NCBI GenBank assembly: GCA_029054535.1
Contig: JAIDFC010000056.1
Coordinates: 1 to 11,878 of the forward strand
Length of the DNA: 11,878 nt
Direction of reading: 5' to 3'
From: Rikenella sp.
Lineage (GTDB): Bacteria; Bacteroidota; Bacteroidia; Bacteroidales; Rikenellaceae
The notes under the pieces are model-generated. The model did no database searches. It saw nothing but the letters and a program-made list of their open reading frames with translations, and had not been told where the DNA came from. The position numbers and the translations under genes are program-made. Positions 1 through 6,376 of this stretch are shown here, piece by piece; position 1 is the stretch's first letter; each line of letters starts with the position of its first letter.

Positions 1-218
1 CTGTTGTAGTCCGGAGCCAACGGAAAGTAGTAGAACAGACCGCTGAACGAGGACTTGGAGGTATAACTGTCGCTAAAAACCTGCGCGTCGAGTCGTCCGC
101 CGAACCGAAACCGTACGGCCGGGGTTTTGATGTGCTTTGTCGTATCGTTTTTCGCCGCTCCGGCGGCCGTACCGACCGCCAGCGTCGCCAAAATAAAAAG
201 GGTCGAAACGCGTTTCAT
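1..218 (-). CDS. Outer-membrane porin-like protein, N-terminal part only
   Basis: The ATG is at 218-216 on the minus strand and the gene runs off the left edge of the window, so only the first 72 residues are visible. Residues 1 to about 21 form a typical Sec signal peptide: a short basic start (MKR), a hydrophobic core (STLFILATLAVGTAAG) and small residues at the likely cleavage site. The mature start is charged, followed by a stretch with FGGRLDAQVF and then GLFYYFPLAPDYN. An early aromatic beta-strand followed by an FYYxP-type motif is, from memory, common at the start of porins of the Porin_O_P / DcaP-like type in Bacteroidota. I infer a beta-barrel outer-membrane channel. The substrate cannot be told and most of the protein is missing. 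Another secreted beta-rich protein is possible. It is divergent from uvrB. Confidence 0.6.
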   Translation of the reverse strand, partial: MKRVSTLFILATLAVGTAAGAAKNDTTKHIKTPAVRFRFGGRLDAQVFSDSYTSKSSFSGLFYYFPLAPDYN

Positions 219-242
219 CCGAGATTAACGTTAAGTAACGTG

Positions 243-250
243 CAAATGTA
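243..250 (-). promoter_or_regulatory. Candidate -7 box of the porin-like gene
   Basis: On the minus strand this reads TACATTTG, a full match to the Bacteroidota -7 consensus TAnnTTTG. It ends 24 bp before the ATG at 218, which would give a short leader. No TTTG is seen at the expected -33 distance, so the call rests on the -7 box and its position. Confidence 0.45.
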
Positions 251-251
251 A

Positions 252-259
252 TATTTTTG
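252..259 (+). promoter_or_regulatory. Candidate -7 box of uvrB
   Basis: On the plus strand this reads TATTTTTG, matching TAnnTTTG. It is separated by one base from the minus-strand box of the divergent gene, so the two core promoters would lie back to back. A transcript from here would start near 266 and carry the 277-308 palindrome in an approximately 80-nt leader before the uvrB ATG. No good -33 TTTG is seen (TTAA lies at about the right distance). Confidence 0.35.
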
Positions 260-276
260 CGATGCGGACGGGGCCG

Positions 277-308
277 GACCGCTCTTTTTCTGAAGAAAAA
301 GAGCGGTC
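277..308. repeat. Perfect 32-bp palindrome in the porin/uvrB divergent gap
   Basis: GACCGCTCTTTTTC is followed by TGAA and then its exact reverse complement. The whole 32 bp is symmetrical about 292.5. As RNA it would form a 14-bp stem with a tetraloop. It is not followed by a T-run on either strand, so it is not a standard terminator. It lies between the candidate uvrB promoter and the uvrB start codon and also upstream of the divergent promoter. It could be an operator or a leader hairpin. Confidence 0.8.
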
Positions 309-344
309 GAACCCGAGGCACACGCAAACATTAAGTATTCATCG

Positions 345-2564
<2,220 letters not shown>

Positions 2565-2614
2565 CGGCCAGAGATTGTTTTTGTGAACGGCTGCATCTTT
2601 TGTTTGGACTTTCC

Positions 2615-2753
2615 GTGCTGTTGACTACGGCAGCCTCTCTCCCTTTAGGCGTGCGCGCGGTCAGAGAATGTTTTTTAGAATGGTAAAGCGAAGCGCATCA
2701 TCGCCCGGCGGTTTTTGTAGGGGTTTTGCGAAGTGCTGTTGACTCCGGCAGCC
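2615..2753 (+). repeat. 21-bp direct repeat, two copies
   Basis: GTGCTGTTGACT-A/C-CGGCAGCC occurs at 2615-2635 and again at 2733-2753 with one mismatch. Each copy contains a small inverted repeat (GCTG...CAGC). The second copy lies in the head block of the composite element and the first lies just upstream of it. The sequence after both copies is also loosely similar (a GC-rich run leading to GTCAGA), so the first copy may be a worn fragment of another element. The 105 bp between the uvrB stop and 2670 hold nothing else I can name, and no convincing uvrB terminator. Confidence 0.6.
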
Positions 2754-2757
2754 CACT

Positions 2758-2809
2758 GCCCGCCGCGGGCACGCGGGGCCCGGCCGGCCCGAGGGCAGTC
2801 AGACACGGT
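2758..2809 (+). repeat. Head block D (conserved end), copy 1
   Basis: These 52 bp match 11301-11352 with three mismatches. Shared text includes GCCCGCCGCGG, CACGCGGGGCC and GAGGGCAGTCAGACACGGT. The upstream part of the block (from about 2670) also matches: a GTTTT(TT)-x-GAA start, then AGCGAAGCGCA (2686-2696, equal to 11237-11247), then GGGGTTTT. The third copy is inverted, at 6233-6340. Confidence 0.85.
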
Positions 2810-2827
2810 TTCTCTTTGAGAAGATTC

Positions 2828-2905
2828 CCGCGCGCACGCCTAAAAGGCGAAATCACTCGATAAACGAAGAGTTTATCGAGAATGATTTCGCAGGCGCGCG
2901 GACAA
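2828..2905 (+). repeat. Nested hairpin H, copy 1
   Basis: The core at 2847-2891 reads GCGAAATCA, a 10-base arm CTCGATAAAC, five loop bases, the exact complement GTTTATCGAG, AA, then TGATTTCGC. Outer GC-rich arms (CCGCGCGC...CGCGCGG) extend the pairing. The inverted copy at 6116-6160 has the same outer text and the same 45-bp core length but a different, equally perfect 10-bp inner stem. Confidence 0.85.
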
Positions 2906-2924
2906 ATCCGGTTTTGGCTGATTC

Positions 2925-2995
2925 GGGCCGAAGCCAGCGGAGGCGCAAGTGAGCTTAGCGAACGTTGCGGCCTTCCGCCGGGGGTGGCGTCGGCC
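2925..2995 (+). repeat. Large palindrome B, copy 1
   Basis: The left arm GGGCCGAAGCCAGCGGAG pairs imperfectly with the right arm TTCCGCCGGGGGTGGCGTCGGCC. The right arm carries an extra CCGGGGG-type bulge also present in the other B copies. The centre holds a GAGCTTAGCGAACG-type sequence. Related copies are at 3269-3343, 11469-11524 and 11707-11779, with a cut copy at 11831-11878. Confidence 0.75.
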
Positions 2996-3022
2996 GTCAT
3001 GGTGAGATCGCAAAGGATTCCC

Positions 3023-3076
3023 GCGGGCGACGATTTTCGGAGCGATTCGACTTGCAGATCGACAGACGCCGGCGGA
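3023..3076 (+). repeat. 54-bp block C, copy 1
   Basis: These 54 bp match 11423-11476 with only three mismatches and no gaps, at an offset of exactly 8400 bp. In both places the block starts with GCGGGCGACGATTTTCGG and ends in GACGCCGGCGGA. Its start also resembles the right flank of hairpin H. Confidence 0.9.
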
Positions 3077-3112
3077 AGTGTTCCGGGCAAACTCCAGTCT
3101 TCGAGTGCCGAC
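3069..3112 (+). repeat. 44-bp cassette A, copy 1
   Basis: This cassette contains CCGGCGGAAGTGTTCCG, GCAAACTCCAG and TTCGAGTGCCGA. It matches 3673-3716 with three mismatches, and inverted copies are found at 5918-5959 and 6186-6215. A short hairpin GTGCCG-AC-CGGCAC at its right end (to 3118) is kept in the inverted copies. Confidence 0.85.
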
Positions 3113-3268
3113 CGGCACCGGGTCGGTCGCCCGGCGGGAACGCAACGAGCACCGCCAAGTTGCGGGCCCGGCCGTTGGGCGGCGGCTGGCCCGCGCGCCT
3201 GCGGCGTGGTTTGCGGCGAATCTTCATGAATCGCCTGACACGCGGGCAAAGAAGTTTTGGAATAAAAA

Positions 3269-3343
3269 GGGCCGCAGCCAGCGGAGGGGACGCTTCGAGC
3301 ATAGCGAGAAATTGCGGCCCTCCGCCGGGGGTGGCTTCGGCCC
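3269..3343 (+). repeat. Large palindrome B, copy 2
   Basis: The left arm GGGCCGCAGCCAGCGGAG and right arm CTCCGCCGGGGGTGGCTTCGGCCC are separated by a centre with GCTTCGAGCATAGCGAG. It lies 344 bp after copy 1. The flanks match as well: AGTTTTGG upstream compares with GGTTTTGG, and CGTCATAGGGAGATC downstream compares with CGTCATGGTGAGATC. This indicates a tandem duplication. Confidence 0.75.
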
Positions 3344-3520
3344 GTCATAGGGAGATCTCGGAGTAAAGCGGGCGACGGGCAGAGCCTTTCTGAGCAAATC
3401 CAATTTTCAAGCGGCACCGGGTCAGCCGCCCGGCGGAACGTCCACGAGCGGAGCGCAGTGGCGAGCCAGCCGATGGGCGGCGGCTGGCCCGCGCGATATG
3501 CGATCGCGGTTGTCGGCGAT

Positions 3521-3672
3521 GTTCTGGAGATTGTAATAAAGAAAGGGGATTGCCCAGGGGACGGAGCCATTCGTTGGAGCCAAGTTCAGCACCCTACTTT
3601 TTCCCAATAACAAAATGCGGCTCGAGCGGATTAGAGGAAATACATCAACTTCCCCCGAGCGGGAGATTTCCC
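3521..3672. other. Non-coding stretch with no recognised feature
   Basis: This lower-GC spacer lies between the end of the composite element and the isolated cassette A copy. I see no start codon with coding character, no hairpin terminator and no repeat. The Na/Pi transporter gene ends at 3739 on the opposite strand. Confidence 0.5.
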
Positions 3673-3716
3673 CCGGCGGAAGTGTTCCGAGCAAACTCCA
3701 GCCTTCGAGTGCCGAG
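3673..3716 (+). repeat. 44-bp cassette A, copy 2 (isolated)
   Basis: The text is the same as 3069-3112 with three mismatches, but it stands alone, 22 bp past the stop codon of the minus-strand Na/Pi transporter gene. The GTGCCG/CGGCAC hairpin at its end is interrupted here (GTGCCGAGCAGAACCGG), so this copy appears worn. Confidence 0.85.
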
Positions 3717-3738
3717 CAGAACCGGTGCCGAAAATAAA

Positions 3739-5409
3739 TTACAGCTCCTCCGCCTGGTCGACCGAGACCGACTCGGCCGCGCGACCCAAATCGCGACACG
3801 CCGACGCCACTCCCAACAGAACGATTCCCGCCAGCGGCTTGTAATCCGCCTCGTCGACGGCCGCACGCAACTGTTCGTCGTTCAGACCGTCGCTCAACTC
3901 ACCGATCTGTCGCCCGACCTCTCGGGCCCGTTCGACACCCTCGTCCGTCGGCGAGTCCAGATTCGTTACCATCAGGTACAGAGCCTCTCCCGTCAATCCG
4001 AGCAACGTCTCCAACCGCTCCCGCAGTTCTTGATTGAACCACAGATCGTGCTCTTTCTTGAGTCCGAACGCCCGCGCCAGTCGCACATTGCTTTTTCCGA
4101 TCCGTTCGATCCGCGAGATGGCGCGGAACAAGATCTGCAACCGTCGAGTTGTTCGTTCGCTGTTGTCCTGCGCGGTGATCCGCGCGAGGAAAGAGACCGT
4201 CTCCCGCTCGACCCGTTCCGTAATGCGGTCGTATTTTTCGACCCGTTCGTACACCGCTCGGAACTCCTGCACCTGGGCGATCGAACCCAGCGACCGAGCC
4301 ATATCGAACATCCGGAACACCCGTTTGGCCTGGTTCGCCACCTCGTTGTGGGCCTGTATCAACGCCAGTTCGGGCGAGGAGAGCATCCCCGACTCGAGCG
4401 TCAGGAGTCTGCGTCGGGTTTCGTCCGGCCGGCGAGGCACCAGCCAGGTTACCAGCCTCATGAACTGCGGAATGAAGCCGACGCACAGGAGGATGTTCAC
4501 GAAGTTGAACCCCGTGTGGAACATAGCCAGCATCAGCGGCATGGCCGCCGCTCCGGAGAGTCCCGTTCCCGCGAACAGGGCGACGATTCCCCGCACGATC
4601 CACGGCAGCAGCGGCACGGCCCAAAGCAATCCCGCCACGTTGAACAGCGTATGGAAAAACGCGGCCCTCCGCGCCGAAGTATTCGCGGCGATAGCCGCCC
4701 AATTGGCCGTGAGAGTAGTCCCGAGGTTCTCGCCGAGAACCATCGCCGCCCCCGCCTCGAACGGAATCCAGCCGCTCTGACACAGGATGATCGTCAGCAC
4801 GATCGTCGCGCTGGAAGACTGCAACACGGCCGTCAGCGCCACGCCGATCAAGAGGAACAACGACACCGACAGGTAGCCCAGATCGGCATAAGCCGTCAGC
4901 ACGCGAAAGAGTCCGGTATGCAGAGCGATCGCGCTCATGGCCGACTGCAAGACGGCGAGGCCGAAAAGCATCAGAGCGAATCCGATCAACGCATCGCCCA
5001 TCGTTCGATAGCGGTCCCGGCGGAGCAGCACGAAAGCGAAACCCAGTCCGATAAGCGGGATCGAGATGACGGAAAAGTCGAACGTAAAACCGAACAGGGC
5101 CAGAATCCAGGCCGTGGCTGTGGTCCCAAGGTTGGCGCCCATCATCATCCCGATGGCCTGCCTCAGGTTGACGATCCCGGCATTCACGAACCCCACGATC
5201 ATCACCGTAACGGCGCTCGAAGACTGCACGGTGGCCGTAACCGCAGCGGTCGAGGCGATCTGTGCGGTCGGGGTCGCGACCATCCGTCCCATCGTGCGCC
5301 TCAACCGCCCTCCGGCGGCACGCTGCAACGCTTCGCTCATGAGCTTCATCCCGTACAGGAAGAGCCCCAGCGAACCGACGATATTGAGAATACGTATGAG
5401 AATCTCCAT
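3739..5409 (-). CDS. Na/Pi-cotransporter family protein with PhoU-like C-terminal domain
   Basis: This inner-membrane protein has 556 residues. The N-terminal two-thirds holds the two inverted Na/Pi-cotransporter repeats. Each has a QSSSA signature (QSSSAVT at 62-68, QSSSATI at 197-203) and a following G-x-NLGTT motif (GANLGTT at 91-97, GENLGTT at 226-232). Hydrophobic segments run from about residue 5 to 325. Residues from about 340 to the end are charged and helical, as in the PhoU-like domain that many bacterial members carry. Family members use the Na+ gradient to move phosphate, but several bacterial ones have been linked to other roles, so the substrate is inferred. I chose the ATG at 5409 because the protein then begins directly with the first membrane segment. 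An in-frame extension to 5568 would run through a terminator-like hairpin and has no coding character. Confidence 0.95.
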   Translation of the reverse strand: MEILIRILNIVGSLGLFLYGMKLMSEALQRAAGGRLRRTMGRMVATPTAQIASTAAVTATVQSSSAVTVMIVGFVNAGIVNLRQAIGMMMGANLGTTATAWILALFGFTFDFSVISIPLIGLGFAFVLLRRDRYRTMGDALIGFALMLFGLAVLQSAMSAIALHTGLFRVLTAYADLGYLSVSLFLLIGVALTAVLQSSSATIVLTIILCQSGWIPFEAGAAMVLGENLGTTLTANWAAIAANTSARRAAFFHTLFNVAGLLWAVPLLPWIVRGIVALFAGTGLSGAAAMPLMLAMFHTGFNFVNILLCVGFIPQFMRLVTWLVPRRPDETRRRLLTLESGMLSSPELALIQAHNEVANQAKRVFRMFDMARSLGSIAQVQEFRAVYERVEKYDRITERVERETVSFLARITAQDNSERTTRRLQILFRAISRIERIGKSNVRLARAFGLKKEHDLWFNQELRERLETLLGLTGEALYLMVTNLDSPTDEGVERAREVGRQIGELSDGLNDEQLRAAVDEADYKPLAGIVLLGVASACRDLGRAAESVSVDQAEEL

Positions 5410-5433
5410 AGGTTTAGCGAGGTGTGGTTTCGA

Positions 5434-5441
5434 CAAAAATA
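5434..5441 (-). promoter_or_regulatory. Candidate -7 box of the Na/Pi transporter gene
   Basis: On the minus strand this reads TATTTTTG (TAnnTTTG), ending 24 bp before the ATG at 5409. A second identical TATTTTTG is at 5489-5496, overlapping the T-rich tail of the upstream terminator, with TTTC 20 bp further up. Either could serve. No perfect -33 TTTG is present for either. Confidence 0.4.
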
Positions 5442-5500
5442 CGATTTTCCGCCCGTTTTCTTCCGTCCGCGCCCGCACCAACGACCTGCAAAAATAGAAA

Positions 5501-5537
5501 GAGCTGCCTCGCTCCGGAAACCCGGGAGAGACAGCTC
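5501..5537 (-). terminator. Intrinsic terminator upstream of the Na/Pi transporter gene
   Basis: Read on the minus strand, a hairpin closed by GAGCTG/CAGCTC, with a few internal mismatches and a GC-rich upper stem, is followed by TTTCTATTTTTG. On the plus strand an A-rich run follows instead, so it works for minus-strand transcription. No protein gene ends just before it, which suggests it ends a non-coding transcript. Confidence 0.55.
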
Positions 5538-5690
5538 GAAAAAACAAGAAAAGAGGTCCCCGCCTCAACGAAACTTACTCCGCCGCCGGCCTCCTCGAAA
5601 TCAACTGCTCCGCGCAGGACGTACGAACCAGTGCCGCGTGCGATGGCGACGGTTCGCGCGACTCTTCGTACCCGATTCGGCAACAAATCA
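5501..5690 (-). ncRNA. Candidate small non-coding RNA
   Basis: About 190 nt on the minus strand lie between a full TAnnTTTG promoter box (5691-5698) and a hairpin plus T-rich terminator (5501-5537). There is no ATG on this strand in the interval. It can fold: GTACGAA (5621-5627) pairs exactly with TTCGTAC (5665-5671), closing a 51-nt domain with further GC-rich pairing inside. I do not recognise it as 6S, SRP, RNase P or tmRNA: none of their signature sequences is visible. It could instead be a long leader of the Na/Pi transporter gene. Confidence 0.35.
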
Positions 5691-5698
5691 CAAATCTA
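5691..5698 (-). promoter_or_regulatory. -7 box of the candidate small RNA
   Basis: On the minus strand this reads TAGATTTG, a full TAnnTTTG match. TTCG (three of four bases of the -33 TTTG) lies 22 bp upstream, at 5721-5724. Confidence 0.4.
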
Positions 5699-5725
5699 GC
5701 CCGCGCTTGACCCTTTTAAGCGAAC

Positions 5726-5768
5726 CGCGACCTCCGGTCGCGCGGGCCGAACGCCTCCCCTCGGGAGG
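5726..5768. repeat. Two adjacent perfect hairpins
   Basis: CGCGACC-TCC-GGTCGCG (5726-5742, 7-bp stem) and CCTCCC-CTC-GGGAGG (5754-5768, 6-bp stem) stand next to each other. Read on the minus strand, the first is followed by a CGGTTCGCTT tail, like the short-hairpin (T) modules of the composite element. It is probably a detached end fragment of the element. The stretch 5769-5850 shows nothing else I can name. Confidence 0.6.
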
Positions 5769-5850
5769 AACGCACTGCGTCTTTTATGGGCAGCCTCTAC
5801 CACTAAACAATCCCGGGCGTCCGACCCATTTTAATTACGAAAAACTACAA

Positions 5851-5885
5851 CTCGCAAAGAATCGCGCTCTACGAGCGCGCGGATC
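5851..5885 (-). repeat. Short hairpin T with TTGCGAG tail
   Basis: The stem CGCGCTC-TAC-GAGCGCG (5863-5879) has 7 perfect pairs. Read on the minus strand it follows GATCCG and is followed by GATTCTTTGCGAG. The counterpart at 11782-11809 has a different stem (GCGATC/GATCGC) but nearly the same tail, GATTCATTGCGAG. Confidence 0.75.
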
Positions 5886-5917
5886 GCCGCTACCCCAAGC
5901 GGCAGGACGGTGCCGCT

Positions 5918-5959
5918 CGGCACTCGAAAACTGGAGTTTGCTCGGAAAAGCTCCGCTGG
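5918..5959 (-). repeat. Cassette A, copy 3 (inverted)
   Basis: On the minus strand this carries CCGAGCAAACTCCAG, TTTTCGAGTGCCG and the adjoining hairpin. On the plus strand the hairpin is GTGCCG-CT-CGGCAC, perfect. It sits inside a palindrome frame between AGCCAGCGGAG and GCCGCTTGGGGTAGCGGC, replacing the AGCGAA-type centre of other B copies. Confidence 0.8.
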
Positions 5960-6011
5960 CTCCGGCCCTGTTCGCCATTCTCCCGAAACAAACCACGCCC
6001 AAAGGGCGTGC

Positions 6012-6092
6012 GGGTCGCCGCCTCCCCACGCGGCGGAACGCAACTTTTTTCATCGCTGGCGCGACGGTTGCGTTCCTTGCAGGCGGCGACCC
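6012..6092 (-). repeat. Large two-tier perfect palindrome
   Basis: The outer arms GGGTCGCCGCCT (6012-6023) and AGGCGGCGACCC (6081-6092) and the inner arms GGAACGCAAC (6035-6044) and GTTGCGTTCC (6067-6076) are each exact complements. The spacers between the arms are unpaired. It holds the position of the B palindrome in the element but has different contents. Confidence 0.85.
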
Positions 6093-6115
6093 AAACCGTG
6101 TTTGCCCGCGCGCCG

Positions 6116-6160
6116 GCGAAATTCATCCGTTTCAATTTTCATTGAAACGGCGTATTTCGC
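6116..6160 (-). repeat. Nested hairpin H, copy 2 (inverted)
   Basis: GCGAAAT...ATTTCGC encloses the perfect 10-bp stem CCGTTTCAAT-TTTC-ATTGAAACGG (6127-6150). Read on the minus strand, the flanks ACGCCTAAGAAGCGAAAT and ATTTCGCCGGCGCGCGG match those of copy 1 at 2828-2905, and the core is the same 45 bp long. The inner stem is entirely different. Confidence 0.85.
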
Positions 6161-6185
6161 TTCTTAGGCGTGGCACGGTGCCGCT

Positions 6186-6215
6186 CGGCACGCGAAAACT
6201 GGAGTTTGCTCGGCA
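6186..6215 (-). repeat. Cassette A, copy 4 (inverted, partial)
   Basis: On the minus strand this carries CCGAGCAAACTCCAG and TTTTCGCGTGCCG, followed by the same GTGCCG-CT-CGGCAC hairpin (6178-6191 on the plus strand). It lies between head block D and hairpin H. Confidence 0.8.
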
Positions 6216-6232
6216 ACATGCAAGAACTGCGC

Positions 6233-6340
6233 TCCCGCGCGGGGCCGCGTGCTCGCGGCGAGCCGGCGATACTGCGTATCGCTATAACAATCTCAGAAAA
6301 CCCAACAACAGACTGTGCATCACTATGCCGTTCTAAAAAC
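6233..6340 (-). repeat. Head block D, copy 3 (inverted)
   Basis: On the minus strand it starts GTTTTTAGAACGGCATAGTG, then GTTGGGTTTTC, then the perfect 7-bp hairpin at 6266-6282 (GCGATAC-TGC-GTATCGC on the plus strand), and ends in CACGCGGCCCCGCGCGG. Copy D at 11221-11352 has the same layout, with GCGATGC-TGC-GCATCGC at 11282-11298. One stem pair differs on both arms and pairing is kept. Confidence 0.75.
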
Positions 6341-6376
6341 AGTCTCCGACCTCTCCAGCGAATTTTTCCCGCCATC

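Larger units (their letters stand above)
2670..3520 (+). repeat. Composite palindromic intergenic element, copy 1
   Basis: This non-coding region lies between the convergent ends of uvrB and the Na/Pi transporter gene. Module order is: head block D (2670-2809), nested hairpin H (2828-2905), large palindrome B (2925-2995), block C (3023-3076), cassette A (3069-3112), palindromic block E (3115-3197) and a short hairpin region. The H-B-C-A-E series then repeats in worn form (about 3203-3520; B again at 3269-3343, A-like at 3381-3422, E at 3414-3495). Blocks D and H and the H-to-B order recur in the two other copies in this window. Long open frames cross it on both strands, but they follow the repeats, share no family features and have repeat-driven composition, so I call no gene here. 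Confidence 0.8.
5851..6340 (-). repeat. Composite palindromic intergenic element, copy 2 (inverted)
   Basis: Read on the minus strand the modules come in the same order as elsewhere: head block D (6340-6233), cassette A (6215-6186), nested hairpin H (6160-6116), large palindrome (6092-6012), short hairpin (6010-5994), a second palindrome frame enclosing another A cassette (about 5970-5886), and a short hairpin with TTGCGAG tail (5885-5851). It starts 37 bp after the stop codon of the UPF0104 gene, in the same direction as that gene. No coding frame with protein character is present. The 36 bp between 6340 and 6377 hold nothing further. Confidence 0.8.

Noticed and set aside
277..308. LexA/SOS box or intrinsic terminator at the uvrB upstream palindrome
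   Set aside because: It does not resemble known SOS boxes, and neither strand has a T-run after the stem. It is kept only as an unexplained palindrome.
2670..3520. Insertion sequence or transposon
   Set aside because: No transposase-like frame, no matching terminal inverted repeats at the ends and no target-site duplication could be seen by eye.
2698..3570. 290-codon open frame on the minus strand in the uvrB/transporter gap
   Set aside because: It follows the composite repeat exactly, several other frames are also open there, and the predicted protein repeats the DNA modules without protein-family features.
5410..5568. N-terminal extension of the Na/Pi transporter by 53 residues
   Set aside because: It would run through the hairpin terminator and two promoter-like boxes, and adds no family-like sequence before the first membrane segment.
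5770..5820. tRNA-like text on the minus strand (GTTTAGTGGTAGAGGC, like a D arm)
   Set aside because: The D-stem pairs poorly, no 7-base anticodon loop with a 5-bp stem follows, the TTCG further on is at the wrong distance, and no matching acceptor 3' strand is present.
3550..6336. 928-codon open frame on the plus strand
   Set aside because: It lies antisense to the Na/Pi transporter gene and crosses the repeat regions. It is rich in Arg/His/Gln/Pro with no domain, and is explained by GC-rich codon bias of the true gene.
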